Part shown: in pieces, positions 1-8,820 of the stretch
How the letters are laid out: the number at the start of each line of letters is the position of its first letter
Numbering within the stretch: the stretch's first letter is position 1
Notes under the pieces: generated by a model
The model's database searches: none
Told to the model about the DNA's origin: nothing
The model's input: the letters and a program-made list of their open reading frames with translations, nothing else
Assembly: GCF_007995245.1 (NCBI RefSeq)
Contig: NZ_VCBA01000008.1
Coordinates: forward strand, 1,940 to 65,939
DNA from: Tateyamaria sp. syn59
GTDB taxonomy: Bacteria > Pseudomonadota > Alphaproteobacteria > Rhodobacterales > Rhodobacteraceae
DNA: 64,000 nucleotides
Direction: 5' to 3'
Translations under genes and position numbers: made by a program

Positions 1-31
1 ACCGGAGGTTCGAATCCTCTCACTCCGACCA
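1..31 (+). tRNA. 3' part of a tRNA, probably tRNA-Pro (5' part outside window)
   Basis: The first bases form a T arm (5-bp stem around a TTCGAAT loop, positions 5-21), the 3' acceptor strand CACTCCG (21-27), discriminator A and an encoded CCA (29-31). The anticodon lies outside the window. The last acceptor base is G, so base 1 would be C; a C1-G72 pair with A73 is typical of bacterial tRNA-Pro, which is the only basis for the amino-acid guess. Confidence 0.8.
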
Positions 32-64
32 ATTTTCAAATACAAACCTTTGGCAACGCTACCC

Positions 65-82
65 AGTGGACGGCCGCTTTTT
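65..82 (+). terminator. Short hairpin with T-run downstream of the tRNA
   Basis: AGTGG (65-69) pairs with CCGCT (74-78), including one G-T pair, around a 4-base loop. Five T follow (78-82). It lies 33 bases after the tRNA CCA end, where an intrinsic terminator is expected. The stem is short. Confidence 0.5.
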
Positions 83-150
83 CGTTCGCGCTGTTATGTG
101 GTGAAGCAACAGATTGCCCAGTTCGAAACCTCACCGAACCCGTGCGTTAC

Positions 151-1584
151 TCAGAGCGCGCGGGCGACGTATGACCTGAGCATATGCGCGTCATAAAGCG
201 GCATCGCGACCACTTCGTCTCCGATCTCACTGACGGCGGGCGACAGGTAGCGGATGCGCGGGGCAGATGTCTGGCAGCCCGCACCAACCTGCAGGCCACC
301 GCCCACGTGGCTGCGCGACAAGAGCCCTTGCGCCAACATGTCTTCGGTCAATGGGTCAAAGCGGGATCCGGGACCGGCACCTGCGCAATTGACGACGAAC
401 CCTGTCTTGATGTGCTGGCGGGCGCCGCTTTCATCGGTCACGACAACCTCCGCGCCGCTGTCCAGCGCTCGGACTTCCTGCACCAACCCTTTGACCACGC
501 GTGCCTTGCCGTTGCGTACAAAGCGGTGCATGTCCTGGATCGTGTCGCGCGTACCGCCGCGCAGCCAGAACCGCAGCGCGCCAGGCACTTTTCGCGCCTT
601 TTCCACATCGGGCAGGTAGCCCGACAGGGGATTTTGCAGGAAATGGGCACGGAACCCGGCGCGGATTTCGCGCATCTCGTCCCCCGCCGCCAGTGCTTTA
701 TCAATCTCGCGCCGAACCTCGGCCAAGAACGTCTCGGCGCTGTGGTGGCCGCTCGTGAACTCTGGAACAGTCAGCTTGCGCGGCAGGCGCGGTACAAGCG
801 GTGTGGGTATCTCGCCATCGGGTGCGCAGGCGACAAACCGCAGTTCATCTTCGGGGATCAGGCTTTGGCACAGCCGCAACACATCCAGCATTGCGGCGTT
901 GCCACCAATGCAAAAGATCTCAGAACCGGCCCGGATATGTTCCGCAATACGTTCTTCGAATCCGAAGACAGATGGCACGCTGAAGGGGCCATCGTCGCCT
1001 TTTATGCGCATCGTCGAAGGACCACCGGGGGCCACATCGACCGACTGCGCGCTCAGTGTACGCCCGTTTTGCGTGGTGATGCCCACCTGATCTTCCGACA
1101 CTTCCAACGACGTCGCAATGTCATCCATGAAGGTGACACTTACCCCTCGACCTTCGAAGTCGGAGATCAGGTTGCGCGCCTGCTCTTCCATGTAATCGCC
1201 ATAGAACTCGCGAGGGGCGTTCACGCCATAAAGATCATCGTTCTGCAACAGTGTGGCCGCCGCACCCAACCAGTCCGGCGACCGATTTTGCATTTTCTCG
1301 GTGATGGCGTCCCAGCGGCCCGCCAGCCACTTGGCGAATTGCGGGTCAATGTCATCTGCTGGCGAATTAAGCAGATATGCAAAGCGCCACGGCGTTCCCG
1401 GTTCACCCTTGGCATATGCGGCACCGCGTCCGAGTTGCCCGGCCTGTTTGCCGACAACCACGATGTGATCAATGTCCCGCTTCAGCGCTGCCTCAAAGAA
1501 AGCAAGCGCAGTGATGCCATCACCCACAATAGCATGGGTGCGGTCGCCTTTAGGGCGCGGAAAACCTTGCTCAATTTCGGACAT
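151..1584 (-). CDS. FAD/NAD(P)-binding protein
   Basis: 477-residue protein with an N-terminal dinucleotide-binding motif (AIVGDGITALAFFEA, about residues 19-33) and a second glycine-rich segment (FCIGGNAAMLDVL) in the middle, the layout of the FAD-NAD(P)-binding family PF13454. The substrate is unknown. ATG at 1584 (MSEIEQ) is preferred over an in-frame GTG at 1593; neither has a clear ribosome binding site. It is divergent from the GcvT/MttB operon across a 156-bp region with a perfect palindrome, so co-regulation and a related oxidation role are inferred. No membrane segments are seen. Confidence 0.8.
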   Translation of the reverse strand: MSEIEQGFPRPKGDRTHAIVGDGITALAFFEAALKRDIDHIVVVGKQAGQLGRGAAYAKGEPGTPWRFAYLLNSPADDIDPQFAKWLAGRWDAITEKMQNRSPDWLGAAATLLQNDDLYGVNAPREFYGDYMEEQARNLISDFEGRGVSVTFMDDIATSLEVSEDQVGITTQNGRTLSAQSVDVAPGGPSTMRIKGDDGPFSVPSVFGFEERIAEHIRAGSEIFCIGGNAAMLDVLRLCQSLIPEDELRFVACAPDGEIPTPLVPRLPRKLTVPEFTSGHHSAETFLAEVRREIDKALAAGDEMREIRAGFRAHFLQNPLSGYLPDVEKARKVPGALRFWLRGGTRDTIQDMHRFVRNGKARVVKGLVQEVRALDSGAEVVVTDESGARQHIKTGFVVNCAGAGPGSRFDPLTEDMLAQGLLSRSHVGGGLQVGAGCQTSAPRIRYLSPAVSEIGDEVVAMPLYDAHMLRSYVARAL

Positions 1585-1673
1585 CGAATGCACATGTCAT
1601 GAGAGCGTCTGCCAAGTCAACTCTTGCCGTATGGCGGTCAAAGGTCGCATCCAAACATGTCAGTGTCGTGAAA

Positions 1674-1697
1674 GTACTGGACAGAACTGTCCAGTAC
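1674..1697. promoter_or_regulatory. Perfect 11-bp inverted repeat, probable TetR-type operator
   Basis: GTACTGGACAG and CTGTCCAGTAC are exact reverse complements separated by AA. The element sits 44 bases before the ATG at 1741 and 90 bases from the divergent start at 1584, so one bound dimer could control both directions. Short-spacer palindromes of this length are typical of TetR-family sites, and a TetR gene is the third gene of the operon (5672-6346). That it is the operator of this regulator is inference. Confidence 0.65.
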
Positions 1698-1740
1698 GTC
1701 CGACGCTCGGCGTGCAACATTGAGAACCAAGGGGGTTGGC

Positions 1741-4146
1741 ATGAACTCGCAATATCGCGTTGTGGTGATCGGGGGCGGCGTGGTCGGTGCATCGGTGCTG
1801 TACCACTTGGCCAAAATGGGATGGACAGACGTCGCGCTGATCGAACGATCGGTGCTGACCGCAGGGTCAAGTTGGCATGCCGCGGGCGGCATACATGCGC
1901 TCAATGCTGATCCGAACATGGCTGCATTACAGGCGTATACCATCGACCTTTTGCCTGAGATCCAGGAAGAGTCGGGCCAGAATATCGGCCTGCACATGAC
2001 GGGTGGCCTGACGCTCGCAGGCACGCCGGAGCGATGGGAATGGTTGCAGTCGGCGTACCGCGTCTTTCAGTCCATCGGGATTGAGGATTGCGAGTTGCTG
2101 ACCCCGCAACAAGCGCAAGAGCGTTGTCCCATAATGTCAACGGACGGTGTGCTGGGCGCGATGTGGGCCGACCGCGAGGGGTATGTGGACACCACAGGCA
2201 CCGTCCACGCATACGCCACAGCCGCCAAAAAGCGGGGCGCGAGTGTCTTTGAACACACCAAGGTCGAGGCGCTGGAGCAGGTCCATGACGGATGGATAGT
2301 CAAGACAAACAAGGGTGACATACGCTGCGAGCATGTGGTGAACGCTGGGGGTCTCTGGGCCAAGCAGGTGGGCCGCATGGCAGGGATCGAGTTGCCGGTG
2401 TCGCCGCTCAAGCACCACTACCTGATCACCGACCAGATCCCCGAAGTTGCCGCGCATGATTTCGAAATGCCGATGACCGTCGACCTCGAAGGGTTCACGT
2501 ATATGCGGCAGGACCAGAAGGGCATCCTGATCGGCATCTACGAGATTGAGCACCAGCACTGGGCCATGGACGGTGCACCATGGAACTACGGGATGGAGCT
2601 GTTTCAGGAAGACCTCGACCGGATCGAGAACGAGCTGATGCTGGGCTTTGCCCGTTATCCGTCGGCAGAGAATGTGGGGATTAAAACCTGGGTCAACGGC
2701 GCCTTTACCTTCTCGCCGGACGGCAATCCGCTGGTGGGGCCGGTGCCCGGCAAAAAGGGCTATTGGTCGGCGTGCGCCGTCATGGCCGGTTTCCTGCAGG
2801 GTGGCGGTGTGGGCAAAAGCCTTGCCGAATGGATGATCGAAGGCGAGCCCGAGGCCGATGTCTACGGCATGGATGTCGCCCGCTATGGCAAGTTCGCCGA
2901 GAACAAGCAGTACATCAAGGAAACCACGGGCCAGTTCTACTCCCGCCGGTTTGTGATGTCCTATCCGAACGAACAACTTCCCGCAGGCCGTCCTCTGAAA
3001 ATGGCGCCGGCGCACGATGCAATGACCGCTGCCGGGTGTCGCTGGGGGTCAAGCTGGGATCTGGAAACACCGCTCTATTTCGCGCCATCGGCCGAGTTTG
3101 AAGAGAACCTGACCCTCAAACGCTCGAATGCGTTCGATATCGTGGCCGCGGAATGCCGGAATGTGCGCGAAAACGTAGGCATGGTCGACATCACCGGGTT
3201 TTCCCGGTTCGAGGTCAGCGGGCCAAATGCCGAAGTCTGGCTGAACAACATCATGGCCTCGAAACTGCCTACCCCCGGTCGGGCCAAGCTGGCGCCGATG
3301 CTGGGAGAGGACGGACGGCTCAAGGGTGATCTGACCATCCTGAACTGGGGTGACGGGACGTGGTGGATCATGGGGTCGTACTACCTGCGTGCCTGGCACA
3401 TGCGCTGGTTTGATGATCACATGATCGACGGCGTGAGCGTGCGCGATCTGGGAGAGGAAATGTGCGGTTTCGCCCTCACCGGTCCGAATTCGCGCAAGGT
3501 GATGGAAAAGCTGTGCCATCAGGATATCAGCGCGCTGAAGTTCATGGGCTGCGGTGCGTTCGATGTCGGCATGGTCCGGGGCAAGGTGGCACGCATGTCC
3601 GTCGCGGGGGAGTTGGGATACGAGATCAGTTGCCGCTATGGCGATCATGTGAAGCTGCGGCGCACCCTGTTGGAGGCGGGCGCAGAATTCGGGATGCAGG
3701 AATACGGCTTCAACGCCATGCTGTCGCTTCGACTGGAGAAATCCTTTGGCATCTGGTCGGCGGAGTTCACGCAGGGATATACCCCAAGCATGACAGGCAT
3801 GGACCGCTGGATCGACTGGGACAAGTCCTTTGTGGGCAAGGCCGCAGCGCAGGCCGAGCGTGATGGAAACGGCCCCGCGCAACGGCTCGTGACGCTGGAA
3901 ATTGATGCCGACGACGCGGATGCGAGCGGCTACGAACCTGTTTGGAACGGCGACGGGCGCGTAGGCTTCGTGACCTCAGGTGGGTATGGACACACCGTCC
4001 AAAAGTCACTCGCAATGGCACTGGTGGACACCGACTATGCGGACCCGGGCACCGAGCTGAAAGTGCATGTGGTCGGGGTCGAGCGGGCGGCGCGTGTGAT
4101 CCCACCATCACCCTATGATCCGGCGGGCCAGGCCATGCGCGGATGA
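1741..4146 (+). CDS. GcvT-family FAD-dependent oxidoreductase (dimethylglycine/sarcosine dehydrogenase-like)
   Basis: 801-residue fusion. Residues about 5-370 form a DAO-type FAD domain starting with VVIGGGVVGAS. His46 in SSWHAAGG matches the histidine that carries covalent FAD in dimethylglycine dehydrogenases. Residues about 430-795 are an aminomethyltransferase (GcvT) domain that in this family passes the released one-carbon unit to tetrahydrofolate. Likely role: oxidative N-demethylation of a methylated amine; the substrate cannot be read from sequence. ATG 1741 is chosen over an in-frame TTG at 1720 because AAGGGGG precedes it by 5-6 bases. It overlaps the next gene by ATGA. Confidence 0.88.
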   Translation: MNSQYRVVVIGGGVVGASVLYHLAKMGWTDVALIERSVLTAGSSWHAAGGIHALNADPNMAALQAYTIDLLPEIQEESGQNIGLHMTGGLTLAGTPERWEWLQSAYRVFQSIGIEDCELLTPQQAQERCPIMSTDGVLGAMWADREGYVDTTGTVHAYATAAKKRGASVFEHTKVEALEQVHDGWIVKTNKGDIRCEHVVNAGGLWAKQVGRMAGIELPVSPLKHHYLITDQIPEVAAHDFEMPMTVDLEGFTYMRQDQKGILIGIYEIEHQHWAMDGAPWNYGMELFQEDLDRIENELMLGFARYPSAENVGIKTWVNGAFTFSPDGNPLVGPVPGKKGYWSACAVMAGFLQGGGVGKSLAEWMIEGEPEADVYGMDVARYGKFAENKQYIKETTGQFYSRRFVMSYPNEQLPAGRPLKMAPAHDAMTAAGCRWGSSWDLETPLYFAPSAEFEENLTLKRSNAFDIVAAECRNVRENVGMVDITGFSRFEVSGPNAEVWLNNIMASKLPTPGRAKLAPMLGEDGRLKGDLTILNWGDGTWWIMGSYYLRAWHMRWFDDHMIDGVSVRDLGEEMCGFALTGPNSRKVMEKLCHQDISALKFMGCGAFDVGMVRGKVARMSVAGELGYEISCRYGDHVKLRRTLLEAGAEFGMQEYGFNAMLSLRLEKSFGIWSAEFTQGYTPSMTGMDRWIDWDKSFVGKAAAQAERDGNGPAQRLVTLEIDADDADASGYEPVWNGDGRVGFVTSGGYGHTVQKSLAMALVDTDYADPGTELKVHVVGVERAARVIPPSPYDPAGQAMRG

Positions 4147-5672
4147 CCGAGCATTCTCGCCGCCGCCGGGGACGGGGCGCGCCGCCGCAAAAGTCGCGCA
4201 CCACCAATTACCGCAGCCTGCGCAATCCTTTCCCGCCGATGAGCGTATTCTCGGACGACCGGATCGCAGCCATCCACAACGCATCACTTGATGTGCTGGA
4301 ACGCCTCGGGATCAAGGTGCTGCTGCCCGAAGCGCGGGCACACTTCAAGGCGGGCGGAGCGCGCGTCGATGACAGCACCGAGATGGTGCATATCGGGCGC
4401 GAGATGGTCGAGGCCGCGCTGGCCGCCGCACCCAAATCCTTTCCGCTTATTGCAGGCAATCCAGACCGGGATCTGATGATGGAGCTGGGGTCGATGATCT
4501 TCCAGCCCGGCGCGGGCTGCCCCCACGCAACCGACTTGGAACGAGGACGCAGACCCGGCACCGAACAGGACTTTCGCGAACTGATCACACTGACGCAGCA
4601 TTATGACGTGCTGCACATGATCCCGCCGCTGGTTGAGCCACAGGACGTACCTATTCACCTGCGCCATTACGCGATGACGAAAGGGCAGATGGAGCTTACG
4701 GACAAGCTGCCGTTTATCTTCTCCCGTGGGACCGGCCAGGTCGAGGAATCGTTCGAGATGCTGCGCGATTTCCGTGGCCTCTCGGATCAGGATTTCGCTG
4801 CGCAATCGCATTGCTACACCATCATCAACACCAATTCACCACGCCAGTTGGATATCCCAATGGCGCTTGGTGTGATGGACTTTGCCCGTCACGGACAAAT
4901 GGCCATCATCACACCCTTCACCCTCATGGGAGCGATGGCACCGATCACCGTTGCGGGCGCCATGACGCTCAGCCATGCCGAGGCTTTAGCGGCGATCACC
5001 CTGGGCCAATTGGTCAATCCCGGAGCCCCCGTATGCTACGGCACGTTTACGTCGAATGTGGACATGAAATCCGGTGCACCGATCTTTGGCACGCCGGAGC
5101 ATTTCAAGGCGTCCTTGGCAGCAGGGCAGCTTGCCCGGCACATCGGGCTGCCCTGGAGATGTGCTTCCGGCTCTGCGGCCAACCTTGGGGATGTGCAGGC
5201 CGCCAACGAGACGCAATTCGGGACATGGGGCTGCCTGCTCGCTGGCGCGACGGTGACGCTTCACGCTGCGGGGTGGCTGGAGGGCGGGCTGACGATCTCG
5301 TACGAAAAACTGGTGACGGATGTCGAAGTGCTTCAAATGATTGCGGAGCTCTGTACCACAACGGCTGCCGATGCCGATGAAATCGCGCTTGGCGCACTTG
5401 AAGAGGTACAGCCGGGCGGGCACTTCTTTGGCGCGGCCCACACGATGGAACGCTATGCGACTGAATTCTATGAACCGGTCGTAGCCGATTTTGCGAACTT
5501 CGGAACATGGCAAGAGCGCGGCAGCATCGACGCAACCGCACGCGCGACCGCCATCTGGAAGGGCATCCTTCGCGACTTCGCCCCGCCTGCGACCGACGGC
5601 GACCGCATTGAGGCACTGCACAAGTACATTGCCGACAAGACAGCAGCTGGCGGCTGCGCGCCGGTCAACTGA
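4143..5672 (+). CDS. Trimethylamine methyltransferase (MttB) superfamily protein, non-pyrrolysine type
   Basis: 509-residue member of the MttB/COG5598 family (signatures such as DVLERLGI, FQPGAGCPHATD, TPFTLMGAMAPITVAGA, CASGSAAN). No in-frame UAG interrupts it, so it is the non-pyrrolysine branch, some members of which demethylate glycine betaine or similar quaternary amines. Classical members hand the methyl group to a corrinoid protein; none is encoded in this window. It is translationally coupled to the GcvT-fusion oxidoreductase upstream and to the TetR gene downstream. The arginine-rich N-terminus (residues 1-25) is unlike the core. The substrate is unassigned. Confidence 0.87.
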   Translation: MTEHSRRRRGRGAPPQKSRTTNYRSLRNPFPPMSVFSDDRIAAIHNASLDVLERLGIKVLLPEARAHFKAGGARVDDSTEMVHIGREMVEAALAAAPKSFPLIAGNPDRDLMMELGSMIFQPGAGCPHATDLERGRRPGTEQDFRELITLTQHYDVLHMIPPLVEPQDVPIHLRHYAMTKGQMELTDKLPFIFSRGTGQVEESFEMLRDFRGLSDQDFAAQSHCYTIINTNSPRQLDIPMALGVMDFARHGQMAIITPFTLMGAMAPITVAGAMTLSHAEALAAITLGQLVNPGAPVCYGTFTSNVDMKSGAPIFGTPEHFKASLAAGQLARHIGLPWRCASGSAANLGDVQAANETQFGTWGCLLAGATVTLHAAGWLEGGLTISYEKLVTDVEVLQMIAELCTTTAADADEIALGALEEVQPGGHFFGAAHTMERYATEFYEPVVADFANFGTWQERGSIDATARATAIWKGILRDFAPPATDGDRIEALHKYIADKTAAGGCAPVN

Positions 5673-6346
5673 TGACAAATCCAGTTCTCCACCGTGACGA
5701 TCCCGCGAAGGATCCGCTGATCGGCAACGTCAAAGTCACCCGCCAGGATTGGTTGAACGCCGCCCTGTCGGTGTTGAAATCCGGCGGCGTCGAATCCGTG
5801 AAGGTGGCGGATCTGGCAAGCGGGATGAATGTTTCACGATCCAGTTTCTATTGGTACTTTAAAAGCCGCACAGATCTGCTCAATGCCCTGCTCGACCATT
5901 GGGAGCGCACGAACACGGCGGCCATGGTGGCACAGGCCAACGCCCCGGCGCGCACCATCACCGAAGCGTGCTGCAACATCTTTCGCTGCAACATCAATTC
6001 CGCGCTCTTTGACAACCGGCTCGACTTTGCAATCCGCGACTGGGCACGCCGTGCAGCGCGCGTGAATGACGTCATGAAAGCAGGGGATGAGGCGCGGTTG
6101 AAGGCGCTGACAGAAATGTTCCTGCGCTTTGACTATCCGCCGCTTGAGGCGACGGCGCGTGCCCGCGTCATCTACTACATGCAGCTCGGGTATGATGACG
6201 CGAACCTGAATGAAACACTGGACGACCGGTTGGCCATGGTTCCCGGGTACCTCGTGGCGTTCACGGGCAAAGAGCCAACGGCGGCTGAAATTCAATCTTT
6301 CGCCAGCTACGCGCGGGACGTCACGGCGGCCGCCAGCTCGCCTTGA
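5672..6346 (+). CDS. TetR/AcrR family transcriptional regulator
   Basis: 224 residues with an N-terminal helix-turn-helix around residues 20-65 (VKVADLASGMNVSRSSFYWYFKSR), the TetR signature. The C-terminal half (ligand domain) is not assignable to a ligand. The start ATG overlaps the mttB-like stop (TGATG), so it is co-translated with the operon it probably controls. The perfect palindrome at 1674-1697 is the best candidate operator. Confidence 0.9.
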   Translation: MTNPVLHRDDPAKDPLIGNVKVTRQDWLNAALSVLKSGGVESVKVADLASGMNVSRSSFYWYFKSRTDLLNALLDHWERTNTAAMVAQANAPARTITEACCNIFRCNINSALFDNRLDFAIRDWARRAARVNDVMKAGDEARLKALTEMFLRFDYPPLEATARARVIYYMQLGYDDANLNETLDDRLAMVPGYLVAFTGKEPTAAEIQSFASYARDVTAAASSP

Positions 6347-6390
6347 CCCAACAGGTGCGACCTGTGACAAGCCTTCGGGGGAGGGAAGCC

Positions 6391-7560
6391 ATGCGCACTC
6401 AGGTCGTTATTGTCGGCGGCGGCCCATCAGGCTTGCTGTTGGGCCAATTGCTGAACAAGGCAGGCATTGAAAGCGTCGTGCTCGAGCGGCAATCCCGGGC
6501 GCATGTGCTTGGCCGCATCCGCGCCGGTGTTCTGGAACGCGGCCTCGTTGACCTGATGGGTCAGGCGGGCGTTGACACGCGCATGAAGGCCGAAGGGTTC
6601 GTCCATGACGGCACCCTCATTGCCTACGACAACGATATGTTTCGCGTCGACTTTGCCTCCCACACCGATGCGACGGTTCTGGTCTATGGTCAGACAGAAG
6701 TGACGCGAGACCTGTACGACGCGCGCGATGCGACAGGCGGCGACATCCATTTCGAGGTCGAAGACGTTGTAATCCACGATGCAGATAGCGATGCGCCGCG
6801 AGTGACCTTCCGTCAAAACGGGCGAAACCGGGAGATCGCCTGTGACTTTGTCGCCGGTTGCGATGGCTTTCACGGTGTCAGCCGAAAGACGATCCCGGAA
6901 AACGTGCGCCAGGAATATGAAAAGGTTTATCCCTTTGGCTGGCTTGGCATCCTCTCTGAAACACCGCCCGTCAATGACGAATTGATCTACGCCAATTCAG
7001 ACCGCGGCTTTGCCCTATGTTCGATGCGCAATGCAAATCTCAGCCGCTACTACATCCAATGCGACACCTCGGACGACCCCGCCAACTGGAGCGATGACGC
7101 GTTCTGGGACGAATTGCGCCGCCGCATTCCGCCACAGGCTGCCGAAGCCCTGATCACGGGGCCCAGCATTGAAAAGTCTATCGCGCCCTTGCGTAGCTTT
7201 GTCTGTGAACCGATGCGGTGGGGGCGCTTGTTTTTGTGCGGGGATGCCGCGCATATCGTTCCGCCCACAGGTGCCAAGGGTCTGAATACGGCCGCATCGG
7301 ACGTCCATTATCTGAACCAGGGTCTGCGTCATTTTTACGCCGATGGCGACAGCGACGGGATTGATCGGTATTCGGAACGCGCCCTGGCACGGGTTTGGAA
7401 GACCCAGCGCTTCAGCTGGTGGTTTTCGACCCTAATGCACCATTTTCCCGGCCAAACGGCCTTTGACAAAAAGATGCAGATGGCAGAACTCGCCCTTCTG
7501 CGCGACAGCCGCGAAGCGCAGGCGGCCATGGCACTCAGCTACGTCGGCTTGCCGTACTGA
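6391..7560 (+). CDS. pobA: 4-hydroxybenzoate 3-monooxygenase
   Basis: 389 residues, the usual PobA length. It converts 4-hydroxybenzoate to protocatechuate with FAD, NADPH and O2. Visible motifs: GGGPSGLLLG (FAD dinucleotide fold, from residue 9), RIRAGVLERG, CDGFHGVSR and LFLCGDAAHIVPPTGAKG (second FAD motif). ATG 6391 is chosen because GGGGAGGGAAG precedes it closely; the frame is open further upstream to a TTG at 6343. It lies 44 bases after the TetR gene, same strand. pobA more often sits next to an AraC- or IclR-type PobR, and no protocatechuate-cleavage gene is in the window. Confidence 0.92.
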   Translation: MRTQVVIVGGGPSGLLLGQLLNKAGIESVVLERQSRAHVLGRIRAGVLERGLVDLMGQAGVDTRMKAEGFVHDGTLIAYDNDMFRVDFASHTDATVLVYGQTEVTRDLYDARDATGGDIHFEVEDVVIHDADSDAPRVTFRQNGRNREIACDFVAGCDGFHGVSRKTIPENVRQEYEKVYPFGWLGILSETPPVNDELIYANSDRGFALCSMRNANLSRYYIQCDTSDDPANWSDDAFWDELRRRIPPQAAEALITGPSIEKSIAPLRSFVCEPMRWGRLFLCGDAAHIVPPTGAKGLNTAASDVHYLNQGLRHFYADGDSDGIDRYSERALARVWKTQRFSWWFSTLMHHFPGQTAFDKKMQMAELALLRDSREAQAAMALSYVGLPY

Positions 7561-7580
7561 AACGCAAGCATCACGATTTT

Positions 7581-7657
7581 TGGCGACCCCGGCAGGATTC
7601 GAACCTGCAACCTGCCCCTTAGGAGGGGGCTGCTCTATCCAGTTGAGCCACGGGGCC
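7581..7657 (-). tRNA. tRNA-Arg (CCT anticodon)
   Basis: A complete 77-base cloverleaf on the minus strand with CCA encoded (7581-7583). The acceptor stem pairs GGCCCCG with CGGGGTC, with one G-T pair. The anticodon loop reads CT-CCT-AA, giving anticodon CCT for arginine (AGG). The T arm contains the GGTTCGAATCC core. Confidence 0.95.
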
Positions 7658-7679
7658 GCGTGTCCTTCGCACCTACCGT

Positions 7680-7708
7680 GCTATAAGCGCTTTGTCACCT
7701 GTTTCAGC
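7680..7708 (-). promoter_or_regulatory. Candidate sigma70-type promoter for tRNA-Arg
   Basis: On the minus strand CTGAAA (7703-7708) and TATAGC (7680-7685) are separated by 17 bases, each matching 4 of 6 consensus positions. The -10 element ends 22 bases before the tRNA 5' end (7657). Weak matches, supported mainly by position. Confidence 0.3.
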
Positions 7709-7785
7709 ATGGTTCGGAGTGTCCAAATACTTGAATCCTGCGCAGTTTTGACGGTAACTCGGGTCAAAGCCAGAAAGGACTGCCC

Positions 7786-8820
7786 TTGACCGATCGCCCC
7801 GCCCGCCCGCTGACCTTGCGCGACGTCTCTGCAGCCTCTGGTGTGTCGGAAATGACCGTCAGCCGAGTACTGCGCAATCGGGGCGATGTGTCTGAAGCGA
7901 CGCGCAAAAAGGTGCTCGAAGCGGCGCAGACCCTCGGCTATGTCCCAAACCAGATCGCGGGCTCGCTTGCCTCGCAGCACGTGAATCTTGTGGCAGTTAT
8001 TGTGCCATCGCTCAGCAACATGGTTTTTCCCGAAGTCCTGACCGGTATCAATCAGGTCTTGGAGGACACGCCGTTGCAGCCGGTCTTTGGCGTTACAGAC
8101 TACATGCGCGACAAGGAAGAGCGCGTGCTTTACGAAATGCTGTCGTGGCGGCCCTCGGGTGTGATCATCGCGGGCCTTGAACACTCCGACGCCGCTCAGG
8201 CCATGCTGCAGAATGCAGGTATCCCCGTGGTCGAGATCATGGACACAGATGGGAACCCTGTCGACAACATGGTCGGCATTTCGCACCGCCAGGCGGGCCT
8301 CGATATGGCCAAGGCGATTCTGAAGCAGGGCTATTCTCGCATCGGCTTCATGGGCACCTCCATGCCGCGCGACCACCGGGCTCGAAAACGGTTCGAGGGG
8401 CTGACCGAAGGCCTCGCCAAGGCCGGGATCGAAATCGAAGCGCGTGACTTTTACGAGGGCGGTTCGGCGCTGGCCAAGGGGCGTGAAATGACCAAGGCCA
8501 TGCTGGACGAGAACCCCGATCTGGATTTTTTGTATTACTCCAACGACATGATCGGTGCAGGCGGTTTACTTTACCTACTCGATGAAGGGATCGACGTGCC
8601 TGGGCAAATCGGGCTTGCCGGGTTCAACGGGGTCGAGTTGCTGCAGGGTCTGCCGCGCCAGTTGGCCACGACCGATGCCTGCCGACTTGAAATCGGTCGC
8701 GCCGCTGCAGAGATTATTCGTGACCGCAATGCCGAAGGCGCGGATCAGGCGCCCAAACACATCACGCTGACCCCCACCATTTCCTACGGTGACACGCTGC
8801 GCCGCGCCTTGCGGGCGTGA
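7786..8820 (+). CDS. LacI family transcriptional regulator (GntR-like)
   Basis: 344 residues. The N-terminal LacI helix-turn-helix is at residues about 9-35 (TLRDVSAASGVSEMTVSRVL) with the hinge helix motif NQIAGSLAS. The rest is a periplasmic-binding-protein-like effector domain. Overall it resembles gluconate-type LacI regulators, so a sugar acid ligand is possible but not shown. The start is TTG, supported by AAAGGA 7 bases upstream. Its stop overlaps the next gene start (GTGA), so it is cotranscribed with a DNA glycosylase-like gene, an unusual partner. Confidence 0.9.
   Translation: MTDRPARPLTLRDVSAASGVSEMTVSRVLRNRGDVSEATRKKVLEAAQTLGYVPNQIAGSLASQHVNLVAVIVPSLSNMVFPEVLTGINQVLEDTPLQPVFGVTDYMRDKEERVLYEMLSWRPSGVIIAGLEHSDAAQAMLQNAGIPVVEIMDTDGNPVDNMVGISHRQAGLDMAKAILKQGYSRIGFMGTSMPRDHRARKRFEGLTEGLAKAGIEIEARDFYEGGSALAKGREMTKAMLDENPDLDFLYYSNDMIGAGGLLYLLDEGIDVPGQIGLAGFNGVELLQGLPRQLATTDACRLEIGRAAAEIIRDRNAEGADQAPKHITLTPTISYGDTLRRALRA

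Noticed and set aside
184-1602. Plus-strand open frame opposite the FAD/NAD(P)-binding gene
   Set aside because: The minus strand has the dinucleotide-binding motifs; the plus frame is a shadow without domains.
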